Both the position numbers and the translations under genes were made by a program. Shown here piece by piece: positions 44,360 to 53,323 of a DNA stretch of 64,000 nucleotides. How positions within the stretch are numbered: the first letter of the stretch is position 1; each line of letters starts with the position of its first letter. The stretch covers positions 1,922,001 to 1,986,000 of the forward strand of contig CAWHVD010000001.1 in the NCBI GenBank assembly GCA_963832835.1. The letters are read 5' to 3'. Origin of the DNA: CAVPKN01 sp963832835. GTDB taxonomy: Bacteria > Chlamydiota > Chlamydiia > Chlamydiales > JAAKFR01. The notes beneath the pieces are model-generated. The model made no database searches and was not told the DNA's origin. It worked only from the letters and a program-made list of their open reading frames with translations.

Positions 44360-47300
44360 TTACTCTTCTTCTACTGTTAAAGGTCGCACGTCTAACGCTA
44401 GTCCTTGCATCTCTTTAATCAAGACGTTGAAAGACTCAGGCGTTCCGGCTTTAAGGAGGTTTTCTCCTTTTACAATCGACTCATAGATGCGTGTACGTCC
44501 CGTGACATCATCCGATTTGACGGTCAAGATCTCTTGCAGTACATGGGCTGCGCCATAGGCTTCAAGAGCCCACACCTCCATCTCCCCGAAACGCTGACCA
44601 CCCATCTGGGCCTTACCGCCGAGCGGCTGCTGGGTCACTAGCGAATAGGGACCAATCGAGCGAGCATGGATCTTGTCAGCCACAAGGTGACTGAGCTTCA
44701 ACATATAGATGTAGCCCAATACAATCTTGTTATCGAAACGCTCTCCGGTACGTCCGTCGTAGAGCAATGATTTGCCATCTTCGGGCAAGTCTTGCTCTTT
44801 CATCATTTCCCAAATGCGCTCTTCGGGGAAGCCTTCAAAGACCGGGCTCTTCACATAGATCCCAGCTTTTTTGGCGGCAAAACCGAGGTGCGTTTCTAAC
44901 ACCTGTCCGATGTTCATCCTCGATGGCACCCCGAGTGGGTTAAGGATGATTTCGATTGTTTGCCCATTGGGTAAGTAAGGCATGTCTGCCTCATTTACAA
45001 TTTTGGAAACAACGCCTTTGTTTCCGTGACGGCCAGCCATCTTATCACCCACCTGCAGCTTACGCTTGGAAGCGATGTACACCTTCACCTGACGGATGAC
45101 ACCCGGATCGAGGTCAGTATCCCCTTTACGGAGTAGCTCGATTTCGGTCTTGTGCTTCATCTCAAGTTTTTTGAGCTGAATTTCATAGTCACGTAAGATG
45201 GAACGCAGCATCTCGTAAATATCATGATGCGCCATGATGAGATCAATCGGCTCTTCATGCTCGAATGTCTCAATCAATTCCTGCGTAAAGATAGTTCCTT
45301 GTGGGATAATCTCCTCGGCTGTGCGCCTATGGATGATTGGAGAGGGTGCTTTTTCGCTCAGTAAGAGGGCTCCTAGCTTCTCGTGGCGTTCCATTTTTAG
45401 GATTGCCATGCGCTGTTTGTATTCTTTCTGAAGATCTTTCAGATGCGACGCTTCTTCAACGAGCTCATCATCGGTTTTGGACAATCTATCGCGACGACTA
45501 AAGACCTTTACATCCATCACCACCCCTTCGGTACCAGGAGGTATTGTCAAAGAGGCATCCTTAACGTCTGCAGCCTTCTCTCCAAAAATGGCACGGAGCA
45601 AACGCTCCTCTGGAGCAAGTTCTGTTTCCGATTTTGGGGTGATTTTTCCAACAAGGATATCACCAGGCTTCACTTCCGAACCGATACGGATGATCCCATC
45701 TTCGCCTAAGTTAGCCAGCGCCTCTTCAGAAACGTTCGGAATATCTCGTGTAATCTCTTCCTTACCTAGTTTGGTATCACGCGCAGTTAACTCAAATTCT
45801 TCGATGTAAATCGAAGTGTAGGCGTCTTCTCGCAGCAACTTCTCGGAAATGATGATCGCATCCTCGAAGTTGTAGCCATACCAGGGCATAAAAGCCACCA
45901 GCACGTTTTTACCAAGGGCAATCTCGCCCCGATCAGTTGCCGGACCATCAGCAATCACGTCTCCTGCTCGCACGACATCACCTACCTCGCAAAGAGGCTT
46001 TTGGTTAATGCAAGTACCTGCGTTCGAGCGCATAAATTTCTTCAGCTCGTAGGTCTTTTTCTCTAGGGGGTTTTGTTTAGGAGCAATCACGATCTTCATG
46101 CCGTCGACAAACTCGACAACTCCATCTTCTTCAGCAATCACAACAGCCCCTGAATCACGCGCTGCGCGGGCTTCAAGACCTGTTCCTACAACTGGAGCTT
46201 CCGGAATCAACAGAGGGACAGCTTGGCGTTGCATGTTCGATCCCATCAGGGCTCTGTTCGCATCATCATGCTCCAAGAAAGGAATAAGACCGGTTACAAT
46301 CGAGACGAGCTGCTTGGGCGACACATCCATATGTGTTGCGCGGCTTGAATCAATTTCAAGAGAATCTCCCCTATAGCGAGCCCAACAAATGGGATCTTTG
46401 AACATGTTATGCTCATCTAGTTGAGCTGAAGCCTGCGCAATGATACACTGCTCTTCCATATCGGCTGTCATGTATTCGATCTCATCTGTCACGACCCCCT
46501 CGCGGACAATCCTGTAGGGGGTTTCAATAAAGCCAAATTCGTTGATCTTTGCAAAACAAGAAAGGGAGGTGATCAAACCAATGTTCGGACCCTCGGGTGT
46601 CTCGATTGGGCAAATCCTTCCATAGTGGCTGGCGTGCACGTCGCGTACTTCAAACCCTGCTCGTTCCCTATTCAAACCTCCGGGTCCTAGAGCAGAAAGA
46701 CGCCGTTTATGAGTCAGTTCAGCCACAGGATTGGTCTGGTCCATGAATTGGGAAAGTTGAGAACGACCAAAAAAGTCTTTCAAAACACCTGCTAACCCTT
46801 TTGCCGACACAATTTTGCCGGGTGTAAGCGTATCGGAAGAAAAGTCAAAGAGGTTCATCCGCTCTCTGATGATTTTCTCCATCCGGGCCAATCCAACGCG
46901 GCATTGGTTTTGAATCAATTCACCTACCGAACGGACACGTCGGTTGGCCAAATGGTCTATATCATCCACAGAAGCATTTTCATCGCCTGCTTTCAAACGA
47001 ATCAGATATTTAAGAGCACCGACCACATCTTCTTTACGCAAAGTCACGACACTCAATTCTTCGTCAGAACATCCAAAACCCAATTTACGGTTGAGTTTAT
47101 AACGTCCCACGCGTCCCAGATTATAGCGCTTCGGATCAAAGAAAAGGCGCATAATCACAGAACGAGCATTAGAAAGAGTTGCAGGTTCACCTGGACGAAT
47201 TTTGCGATAAAAATCTTTCAGGGCCGCTTCATAAGAATCTGTTGGGTCTTTAGCCAACATTTTGATGATCGGATGATTCTCATCAGCTTCTTGAGCAATT

Positions 47301-48124
47301 TTGAGGGAATGGATGCCCGCATCCACAATCCGCTTCAACATCGCCGTACTGAGTTTTTCACCCGCTTTTCCGTAGACTAGACCACTTGCAGAGTCAGTGA
47401 TATCTTCTGCTAAAATTTTACCTACAAGTTTGCTGAACTCACTTTCACTTTTCACCTTCATATGGGTGGTTGTGAAAAACTCTTCTAGGATGTCTGCATC
47501 AGAAGAGTAGCCGAGCGAACGGATGAATGTTGTAGCGAGAACTTTACGGCGCCGTTTTTTACGGTCGATATAGACATGGATTAAATCATTTGAGTCAAAA
47601 GCAGCCTCAAGCCAGCTTCCTCTGTAAGGGATCATCCGGAAAGCAGAAAGCATCATCCCCTTAGGATGCCGCTCTTGCTCATAGTTAATACCCGGTGATC
47701 GATGGAGCTGAGAGACAATTACACGCTCGGCACCGTTGATGATAAAGGTCCCTTTCTCAGTCATCACAGGGATCGTCCCCATGTAGACTTCTTCTTCTTT
47801 GATTCCAGTCTCGTCAGTAAGACGGAAACGGACTTTCAGGGTTACATTGTAGGTGATCCCACGACGGATACATTCTTCTGGAGTATATTTGGGGACTCCA
47901 AGGTTATACGAGAGGTACTCTAAAACAGTTTTTTCATCATAAGATTTGATCGGAAAAATCTCTGTGAATACCTCTTGCAGTCCGCTATTTTCCCGCTCTT
48001 CGGGAAATTTATCGGCTTGCAGAAACTGATTGTATGACTTAATCTGAATCTCGATCAAATTGGGAAGATCGATAATCTCTTCCTTTTTGACGAAGCTGAC
48101 CCTATCCGGCCGTCTCTTTAGCAT
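44360..48124 (-). CDS. rpoB: DNA-directed RNA polymerase subunit beta
   Basis: 1,254 residues. The rifampicin region reads RSQLSQFMDQTNPVAELTHK followed by RRLSALGPGG, with the wild-type Asp, His and Ser at the main resistance positions, so rifampicin sensitivity is expected. Other conserved blocks are RVCPIETPEGPNIGL-like (YGRICPIETPEGPNIG) and GDKMAGRHGNKGVVS. The start ATG is preceded by GGGAG. A strong hairpin separates it from rplL. Confidence 0.98.
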   Translation of the reverse strand: MLKRRPDRVSFVKKEEIIDLPNLIEIQIKSYNQFLQADKFPEERENSGLQEVFTEIFPIKSYDEKTVLEYLSYNLGVPKYTPEECIRRGITYNVTLKVRFRLTDETGIKEEEVYMGTIPVMTEKGTFIINGAERVIVSQLHRSPGINYEQERHPKGMMLSAFRMIPYRGSWLEAAFDSNDLIHVYIDRKKRRRKVLATTFIRSLGYSSDADILEEFFTTTHMKVKSESEFSKLVGKILAEDITDSASGLVYGKAGEKLSTAMLKRIVDAGIHSLKIAQEADENHPIIKMLAKDPTDSYEAALKDFYRKIRPGEPATLSNARSVIMRLFFDPKRYNLGRVGRYKLNRKLGFGCSDEELSVVTLRKEDVVGALKYLIRLKAGDENASVDDIDHLANRRVRSVGELIQNQCRVGLARMEKIIRERMNLFDFSSDTLTPGKIVSAKGLAGVLKDFFGRSQLSQFMDQTNPVAELTHKRRLSALGPGGLNRERAGFEVRDVHASHYGRICPIETPEGPNIGLITSLSCFAKINEFGFIETPYRIVREGVVTDEIEYMTADMEEQCIIAQASAQLDEHNMFKDPICWARYRGDSLEIDSSRATHMDVSPKQLVSIVTGLIPFLEHDDANRALMGSNMQRQAVPLLIPEAPVVGTGLEARAARDSGAVVIAEEDGVVEFVDGMKIVIAPKQNPLEKKTYELKKFMRSNAGTCINQKPLCEVGDVVRAGDVIADGPATDRGEIALGKNVLVAFMPWYGYNFEDAIIISEKLLREDAYTSIYIEEFELTARDTKLGKEEITRDIPNVSEEALANLGEDGIIRIGSEVKPGDILVGKITPKSETELAPEERLLRAIFGEKAADVKDASLTIPPGTEGVVMDVKVFSRRDRLSKTDDELVEEASHLKDLQKEYKQRMAILKMERHEKLGALLLSEKAPSPIIHRRTAEEIIPQGTIFTQELIETFEHEEPIDLIMAHHDIYEMLRSILRDYEIQLKKLEMKHKTEIELLRKGDTDLDPGVIRQVKVYIASKRKLQVGDKMAGRHGNKGVVSKIVNEADMPYLPNGQTIEIILNPLGVPSRMNIGQVLETHLGFAAKKAGIYVKSPVFEGFPEERIWEMMKEQDLPEDGKSLLYDGRTGERFDNKIVLGYIYMLKLSHLVADKIHARSIGPYSLVTQQPLGGKAQMGGQRFGEMEVWALEAYGAAHVLQEILTVKSDDVTGRTRIYESIVKGENLLKAGTPESFNVLIKEMQGLALDVRPLTVEEE

Positions 48125-48208
48125 GTGACAAGCTCCCTACTAGTAAAGTTCCACGCAAATGGCTGACGCGGGTATCGCTTAAAGCCTTGCGTTTTCAAAA
48201 TGACAAGA

Positions 48209-48237
48209 GCACAAGCTACCTAACGGGTAGCTTGTGC
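48209..48237 (-). promoter_or_regulatory. Perfect hairpin between rplL and rpoB (attenuator or processing site)
   Basis: A 12-bp perfect stem GCACAAGCTACC/GGTAGCTTGTGC with a 5-base loop and no T-tract. In E. coli an attenuator and an RNase III site occupy this rplL-rpoB gap, so this hairpin probably tunes the ribosomal protein to polymerase ratio. Confidence 0.55.
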
Positions 48238-48260
48238 AAACATTCAATCGATAAAATAGC

Positions 48261-48653
48261 TTACAGGCCTTTCAAAGTTGCCTTAGCACCAGCTGCTTCA
48301 AGCTTCTTAACAATCTCTTCGGCTTCTGCTTTAGGGGCAGTTTCCTTGATAACTTTTGGTGCGGCTTCGACAATATCTTTTGCCTCTTTCAAGCCCAAAC
48401 CTGTTACCTCACGTACGATCTTAATAGAGCCGATTTTCTTATCAGCAGGTACGGACTCTAGGGTAACTTGGAATTCAGTCGATTCAGCCGCAGCTTCTGC
48501 AGGTGCAGCAGCCGGGGCCGCTACAGCCATAGCTACTGGTGCAGCCGCTGTGACACCCCACTTATCTTCCAACATGTTTTTTAATTTAGCCAGATCAGTT
48601 ACCTTAAGGTTGCTGAGCGTTTCGACGATATCATCTAAAGTTTGTGTAGTCAC
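48261..48653 (-). CDS. rplL: 50S ribosomal protein L7/L12
   Basis: About 130 residues. I take the GTG at 48653, giving (M)TTQTLDDIVETLSNLKV as in chlamydial L7/L12, with GAGGT upstream; an ATG at 48677 would add eight residues and has no ribosome site. The Ala-rich hinge lies near residues 37-58, and the C-terminal domain (GLGLKEAKDIVEAAPKVIKE) binds translation factors. Four to six copies form the ribosomal stalk with L10. Confidence 0.95.
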   Translation of the reverse strand: MTTQTLDDIVETLSNLKVTDLAKLKNMLEDKWGVTAAAPVAMAVAAPAAAPAEAAAESTEFQVTLESVPADKKIGSIKIVREVTGLGLKEAKDIVEAAPKVIKETAPKAEAEEIVKKLEAAGAKATLKGL

Positions 48654-48688
48654 GGTTGTTACCTCATTCTTAAACATTAAAATTAAAA

Positions 48689-49201
48689 CTAACCTTGCTT
48701 GCCTTTCTCTTCTAAACAGTAGAGAACACTGGCAAGAACAGCATGGATCACCTGGGCGTTTTGAGCCATTGGCGCTTCGAGAAGGCCAAGGAATTGCGCA
48801 CGCATCTCGTTAATGGTAGGTAATTTCGCAATCGCCTGAACATCTTCGGCGCTGCATAACGCACCATCAATGTGTCCACCTAATACAGTCACAGCATTGT
48901 TATTTTCCTCACCGTACTTAACAACTCCCTTGATCAAGGTAGTTGCATCTTCACGTGCGAAAATGACTCCGACATGCCCAGTCAACAACTTGACATTGAA
49001 TGGAATACCTAAGTCTGCTGCCGCTTTGACAAAGACACGCTTCCGGACAACCTCAAATTCGCCCCCCATTCCCACAATTTGGTCGCGGAATGTACGGGCC
49101 CTAGATGCAGTGAATTGTTTGTAGTGCAGGGCAACAAAACCGGCAGAATCCTCGATTTTTTCTTTTATCTCATCGAGGAGAAGTTGCTTTTCTTCTCTCA
49201 T
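48689..49201 (-). CDS. rplJ: 50S ribosomal protein L10
   Basis: 170 residues. The N-terminal domain anchors to 23S rRNA next to L11; the C-terminal helix (APMAQNAQVIHAVLASVLYC) carries L7/L12 dimers. KQLLLDEIKEKIEDSAGFVA at the start is typical. It is co-transcribed with rplA upstream (11 bp gap) and rplL downstream. Confidence 0.96.
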   Translation of the reverse strand: MREEKQLLLDEIKEKIEDSAGFVALHYKQFTASRARTFRDQIVGMGGEFEVVRKRVFVKAAADLGIPFNVKLLTGHVGVIFAREDATTLIKGVVKYGEENNNAVTVLGGHIDGALCSAEDVQAIAKLPTINEMRAQFLGLLEAPMAQNAQVIHAVLASVLYCLEEKGKQG

Positions 49202-49212
49202 GGTTACACCCT

Positions 49213-49911
49213 TTACGTTGCTGGAATTTCTGACCGATCGATCTTAAGACCTGGGCCCATTGTCGAGGAGACCGCAATAGACATAATATACTGTCCTTTA
49301 GCAGAAGCGGGCTTTGCGCGCATCAGCGCAATGAGAAGAGCACGCATGTTCTCAACAAGTGCTTCTTTGGCAAACGAAAGCTTCCCAATGCCGTTGTTGC
49401 ACACGCCATGCTTATCGAGCTTAAACTCAATTTTCCCTTTTTGGATTTCCCGAACAGCCGTTACGACATCGGTCGTGACAGTTCCCGCCTTAGGCGTGGG
49501 CATGAGGCCTCTTGGGCCCAATACCTTACCGAGCTTCCCGACCTCCCGCATCATATCAGGCGTTGCGACAACAACGTCGAAACCTGTCCATCCCCCTTTG
49601 ACTTTTTCAAAAAGCTCATCACTTCCGGCGTACTCGGCACCCGCATCAAGCGCTGCCTGTACTTTATCTCCAGATGTAAAGACGAGGATTGACTGCGATT
49701 TACCCGTTCCATTCGGTAATGAAACGGTTCCACGCACCTGCTGATCAGATTTTTTAGGATCGACACCCATCTTAATGGAGATATCGACCGTCTGATCAAA
49801 TTTAACGGAAGGACACTGCTGCAAAATAGCGACGGCTTCATTGAGCGCATACAACTTTGTTGTATCCACTTTAGAAGCCATCTCCCGAATGCGTTTACTT
49901 TTTCGTGCCAT
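49213..49911 (-). CDS. rplA: 50S ribosomal protein L1
   Basis: 232 residues with the family signature around MREVGKLGKVLGPRGLMPTP. It binds 23S rRNA at the L1 stalk and, in other bacteria, represses its own mRNA. AAGGAA precedes the ATG. An R1 element separates it from rplK, so any L1 autoregulatory site in that leader may have been altered. Confidence 0.97.
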   Translation of the reverse strand: MARKSKRIREMASKVDTTKLYALNEAVAILQQCPSVKFDQTVDISIKMGVDPKKSDQQVRGTVSLPNGTGKSQSILVFTSGDKVQAALDAGAEYAGSDELFEKVKGGWTGFDVVVATPDMMREVGKLGKVLGPRGLMPTPKAGTVTTDVVTAVREIQKGKIEFKLDKHGVCNNGIGKLSFAKEALVENMRALLIALMRAKPASAKGQYIMSIAVSSTMGPGLKIDRSEIPAT

Positions 49912-49950
49912 ATTTTCCTTTCTTGATTTAATCCAATAATTGGATTATTC

Positions 49951-50065
49951 CTAACTATTCAGATAGTTCGTGTTGGAGGTTAAGAGCCTCACTGTGGTGA
50001 CTATCCATTCCGGCCTTGGCAAAGCACGCCCTTCCTAGGCGCTCTGTCGGCTCGTGAATAGTCAC
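49951..50065 (-). repeat. R1 MITE, copy g, between rplK and rplA
   Basis: A 115-bp diverged copy with a perfect 8-bp duplication GATTATTC at 49943-49950 and 50066-50073. The right duplication includes the rplK stop codon. The ends (GTGAATAGTCAC and CTAACTATTCAG) are conserved, while the interior has changed. Confidence 0.87.
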
Positions 50066-50067
50066 GA

Positions 50068-50502
50068 TTATTCAACCTCTTGTTCGACGTCCACTCCCAT
50101 GCTACGTGCAGTCCCTTTGATCATCCTGACTGCAGATCGGAGCGAACGGACACCCATATCACTTAATTTTTGCTTTGCAATTTCTTCTGCCTGTGCATTA
50201 GTGAGCTTTCCCACTTTATCGCGGTTAGGGACTTTAGACCCCGACTCAATCCCCAAAGCTTCTTTAATCGTATTGGCGGCAGGGGGTTGTTTTGTAATAA
50301 AAGTAATGCTCTTGTCGGCATAAACGGTGATTTCTACTGGGAGAATTTTTCCAGTTCTATCTTGGGTTTTCTCATTGAAATCTCTGCAAAATGCCATGAT
50401 ATTCACTCCGGCCGCTCCAAGAGCAGGACCGATAGGAGGGGCTGGATTTGCTTTACCCGCCGGAATCTGGAGCTTGATTACTTTGACGACTTTTTTAGCC
50501 AT
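50068..50502 (-). CDS. rplK: 50S ribosomal protein L11
   Basis: 144 residues. The N-terminal motif LQIPAGKANPAPPIGPALG and C-terminal KVGKLTNAQAEEIAKQKLSD are typical. L11 binds the GTPase-associated region of 23S rRNA and is the thiostrepton site. It has an AAGGAAAGG leader. The last codons lie in the target duplication of R1 copy g. Confidence 0.97.
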   Translation of the reverse strand: MAKKVVKVIKLQIPAGKANPAPPIGPALGAAGVNIMAFCRDFNEKTQDRTGKILPVEITVYADKSITFITKQPPAANTIKEALGIESGSKVPNRDKVGKLTNAQAEEIAKQKLSDMGVRSLRSAVRMIKGTARSMGVDVEQEVE

Positions 50503-50598
50503 GATACCTTTCCTTGAACATTTCGTACGTAATAGAGGCGAAGCCGGCTATTATAAGACTCGCCCCAATTAACGTCAGTAAAAAAACGTAATTTTAAA

Positions 50599-51141
50599 TC
50601 AACCTTCCGTATCGGAGGTCACTTCTTCCACTTGCCAAAACTCGAGATCGTCTACTCTTGTATCTCGACCAAAAATAGATACCATCACGCTTAAACGTCC
50701 TTTTTCATGGAACACTTCCTGAACGGTACCGATAAAATTGACAAATACCCCATCATTGATTTTAACACGGTCGCCCGCTTCAATTTTGTGCTTCTGGGTA
50801 ACACCTGCTTTTTTATCTTCCAGTTCTTTCAATATGCTACCCACCTCTGCATCGGTCAAAGAGGTCGGTTTTTCCCCACCGAGAAAATCGATAACACCGG
50901 TGGTATTTTTAACATATTGCCAAGTGTCATCTGTCATTTGCATTTTGATTAAAACGTAACCAGGCCAAATTCTTTTTTCGGAGATTTTCTGCTCTCCTTT
51001 TTTGACCTCCATCACATTTTCGGTGGGCAATAAAATTTCTTCAATCAAGTCAGCCAAACCGGCAGACTCCCGAAATTCCTCAAGAGCTTTTTTTACTTTT
51101 TTCTCTTGAGCCGTATAAACTTGTGCTACGTACCATTTCAT
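50599..51141 (-). CDS. nusG: Transcription termination/antitermination protein NusG
   Basis: 180 residues, an NGN domain (KWYVAQVYTAQEKKVKKALE) and a C-terminal KOW domain (EAGDRVKINDGVFVNFIGTV). It binds RNA polymerase and links it to Rho or the ribosome. It follows secE by six bases. Confidence 0.96.
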   Translation of the reverse strand: MKWYVAQVYTAQEKKVKKALEEFRESAGLADLIEEILLPTENVMEVKKGEQKISEKRIWPGYVLIKMQMTDDTWQYVKNTTGVIDFLGGEKPTSLTDAEVGSILKELEDKKAGVTQKHKIEAGDRVKINDGVFVNFIGTVQEVFHEKGRLSVMVSIFGRDTRVDDLEFWQVEEVTSDTEG

Positions 51142-51147
51142 GTCAAT

Positions 51148-51420
51148 CTATCCAGTAAAAAACTTAACAAGGAGGTTTATCCCTCCCAGGAACCCTTGGA
51201 TAATTAGATCGGTAAAATAAACGAACATCCCAAATATGAGAGTGCTTGCAAGGACAATCGTAGTATAACTTTTTAAATCGTCTTTGCTCGTCCATTCGAC
51301 TCTTTTCAGCTCTTGCTTAACATCACCCACAAAAGCGACGACTTTTTGCCCTTCCGTTTTTGCGGAAGCACTCGAGCGACTCTTTTTAACATCCATTTTC
51401 TGTACCCGTTCACCAACCAT
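51148..51420 (-). CDS. secE: Preprotein translocase subunit SecE
   Basis: 90 residues, with a basic N-terminus, an amphipathic helix (VGDVKQELKRVEWTSKDDLK) and one C-terminal transmembrane helix, the single-span form usual outside enterobacteria. It stabilises SecY in the translocon. Met1 and Met8 are both possible starts. The tRNA-Trp gene lies just upstream. Confidence 0.94.
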   Translation of the reverse strand: MVGERVQKMDVKKSRSSASAKTEGQKVVAFVGDVKQELKRVEWTSKDDLKSYTTIVLASTLIFGMFVYFTDLIIQGFLGGINLLVKFFTG

Positions 51421-51454
51421 CTTATTTCTCTAATTATGATCGCGGTTATCAATT

Positions 51455-51527
51455 CGAGTGCGGAGGGATTCGAACCCCCGACCGGCGGCTTTGGAGACCG
51501 CTGCTCTACCAGCTGAGCTACACACCC
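51455..51527 (-). tRNA. trnW: tRNA-Trp (CCA anticodon)
   Basis: A 73-base cloverleaf with acceptor GGGTGTG/CGCACTC (two G-T pairs), anticodon CCA in the loop of GCGGT-CTCCAAA-GCCGC and T-arm GGTTCGAATCC. The discriminator is G; no CCA tail is encoded. It stands between tuf and secE, the chlamydial order. Confidence 0.95.
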
Positions 51528-51568
51528 AGTCAGCCTTCGGGAATTAATGCCCGATGGCTGCCTTTTTA

Positions 51569-52753
51569 TTATTCAAGGATCTTAGAGATCGTTCCAGCAC
51601 CGATAGTACGGCCACCTTCTCGGATCGCAAAGCGCATTCCTTCTTCCATAGCGATAGGAGCAATCAGCTCGGCTGTAATCTCGATGTTATCACCTGGCAT
51701 CACCATCTCTGTCCCTTCTGGGAGAGTAACAGTTCCGGTCACGTCTGTAGTACGGAAGTAGAACTGTGGACGGTAGCCGCTGAAGAATGGCTTGTGACGG
51801 CCCCCTTCATCTTTGCTCAATACGTAAATGGTCCCTTTGAATTTTTTGTGAGGTGTTACCGTGTTAGGTGCACACAAAACCATCCCGCGCTCAATATCAG
51901 TCTTCTCAATACCACGGAGAAGGATACCGACGTTTTCACCTGCACGGGCTTCGTCCAATACTTTATTGAACATTTCAAGACCTGTGGCTACTGTGTCACG
52001 AGTATCGCGCAAACCTACCATCTGGAGCTTGTCGTTCATTTTAACAAGACCACGCTCGACTTTTCCTGTAGCCACAGTTCCGCGGCCAGAGATGGAGAAA
52101 ACGTCTTCAATTGGCATAAGGAATGGCTTGTCCACTTCACGTTTAGGTGTAGGGATATGTTCATCAACTGCTTTCATCAATTCGAGTACGGCAGAAACAT
52201 ACTTAGGATCCCCTTCCAGCGCGCGTAGGCCCGAACCTTTAATAATAGGGCAATCTTTATACCCTTTCGATTCCAAAAGCTCTGTGAGCTCCAACTCGAC
52301 CAGCTCAATCAATTCTTGGTCACTCTCTCCAATCATATCGACTTTGTTGAGGAAAACAACAATCGATGGAACCCCTACTTGGTGAGCAAGGAGAATGTGT
52401 TCTTTCGTCTGGGGCATCGCACCATCTGTAGCCGCAACGACGAGGATCGCTCCGTCCATCTGAGCAGCACCGGTAATCATGTTTTTGACATAGTCGGCGT
52501 GTCCAGGACAGTCTACGTGTGCATAATGGCGGTTTTCAGTCTCATACTCAACGTGCGTTGAATTAATGGTAATTCCGCGGGCTTTTTCTTCCGGTGTGTT
52601 GTCGATAGATTTGTAGTCACGGAATTTGGCTTGGCCTTTTTCAGCTAGCACTTTAGTGATTGCAGCGGTCAATGTGGTTTTACCATGGTCAACGTGACCG
52701 ATCGTTCCTATATTGACGTGTGGCTTATTCCTTTGAAATGTTTCCTTAGCCAT
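51569..52753 (-). CDS. tuf: Elongation factor Tu
   Basis: 394 residues. The GTPase motifs are GHVDHGKTTLTA (G1), DCPGHADYVKNM (G3) and NKVDM (G4). It delivers aminoacyl-tRNA to the ribosome. AGAGGA precedes the ATG. It is the only tuf copy in the window, placed between trnT and trnW. Confidence 0.98.
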   Translation of the reverse strand: MAKETFQRNKPHVNIGTIGHVDHGKTTLTAAITKVLAEKGQAKFRDYKSIDNTPEEKARGITINSTHVEYETENRHYAHVDCPGHADYVKNMITGAAQMDGAILVVAATDGAMPQTKEHILLAHQVGVPSIVVFLNKVDMIGESDQELIELVELELTELLESKGYKDCPIIKGSGLRALEGDPKYVSAVLELMKAVDEHIPTPKREVDKPFLMPIEDVFSISGRGTVATGKVERGLVKMNDKLQMVGLRDTRDTVATGLEMFNKVLDEARAGENVGILLRGIEKTDIERGMVLCAPNTVTPHKKFKGTIYVLSKDEGGRHKPFFSGYRPQFYFRTTDVTGTVTLPEGTEMVMPGDNIEITAELIAPIAMEEGMRFAIREGGRTIGAGTISKILE

Positions 52754-52801
52754 TTGAAATCCTCTTTGAGTTTAAGTTTTGTATTTTTAAATAAATCTTA
52801 C

Positions 52802-52873
52802 TGCCCAGAATAGGAATTGAACCTACGACCTTTTGCTTACCATGCAAATGCTCTACCACTGAGCTATCTGGGC
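52802..52873 (-). tRNA. trnT: tRNA-Thr (GGT anticodon)
   Basis: A 72-base cloverleaf with acceptor GCCCAGA/TCTGGGC, anticodon GGT in the loop of TTTGC-ATGGTAA-GCAAA and discriminator A. No CCA tail is encoded. It lies upstream of tuf. Confidence 0.95.
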
Positions 52874-52897
52874 TTCGTCCGGGCCCCTGCTAGGCTC

Positions 52898-52919
52898 AGA
52901 GCGTGTGTAAACACACTCT
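52898..52919 (-). other. Hairpin between infA and tRNA-Thr
   Basis: AGAGTGTGT/ACACGCTCT with a short loop and no T-run following on the minus strand. It may be a processing signal in front of the tRNA. Confidence 0.35.
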
Positions 52920-52968
52920 AAAATAAGCAGCACAGTCTACGGGATAAAACTAAAAAAAATCAACAGCA

Positions 52969-53187
52969 TTAACGATGTCGGTAGGTGATACGGGCTTTTG
53001 AGAGATCGTAGGGGGACATTTCGACGGTAACTTTATCACCGGTGAGCACGCGGATATTACGGATTCTCATTTTTCCACAAAGATGGGCGACAACAGTCAT
53101 CCCATTTTCTAGGATCACTTTAAAATGCATATTAGGCAGGAGCTCTTCGACTGCGCCCTCAATTTTTATCGTATCTTCTTTCGGCAT
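52969..53187 (-). CDS. infA: Translation initiation factor IF-1
   Basis: 72 residues, an S1/OB-fold protein (DTIKIEGAVEELLPNMHFKV, ending SKARITYRHR). It occupies the A site during initiation. It starts the infA-trnT-tuf-trnW-secE-nusG-rplK series. Confidence 0.96.
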   Translation of the reverse strand: MPKEDTIKIEGAVEELLPNMHFKVILENGMTVVAHLCGKMRIRNIRVLTGDKVTVEMSPYDLSKARITYRHR

Positions 53188-53287
53188 AAGTTCTCTGGAT
53201 CATTACAATGAGAGAGATTAAACGTTAAAAATCCTTTCGTAGTCAACCTATTTCTTCTCCGTTTACTCCAGAGGATAGGTTGAGGGG

Positions 53288-53317
53288 TTGCAAGATATGT
53301 TTTTTTGAGCATATACT
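53288..53317 (+). promoter_or_regulatory. Putative promoter of the coiled-coil membrane protein gene
   Basis: TTGCAA (53288-53293) and TATACT (53312-53317) with an 18-bp spacer. The predicted start lies at about the ATG at 53324, so the transcript would be leaderless, as suggested for valS. Confidence 0.4.
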
Positions 53318-53323
53318 CTTTGC

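Noticed and set aside
51531..51567. Hairpin CAGCC..CGGG/CCCG..GGCTG after tuf as tuf terminator
   Set aside because: The T-tract follows the stem on the plus strand, while tuf is on the minus strand, and tRNA-Trp follows directly; it cannot be a normal tuf terminator.
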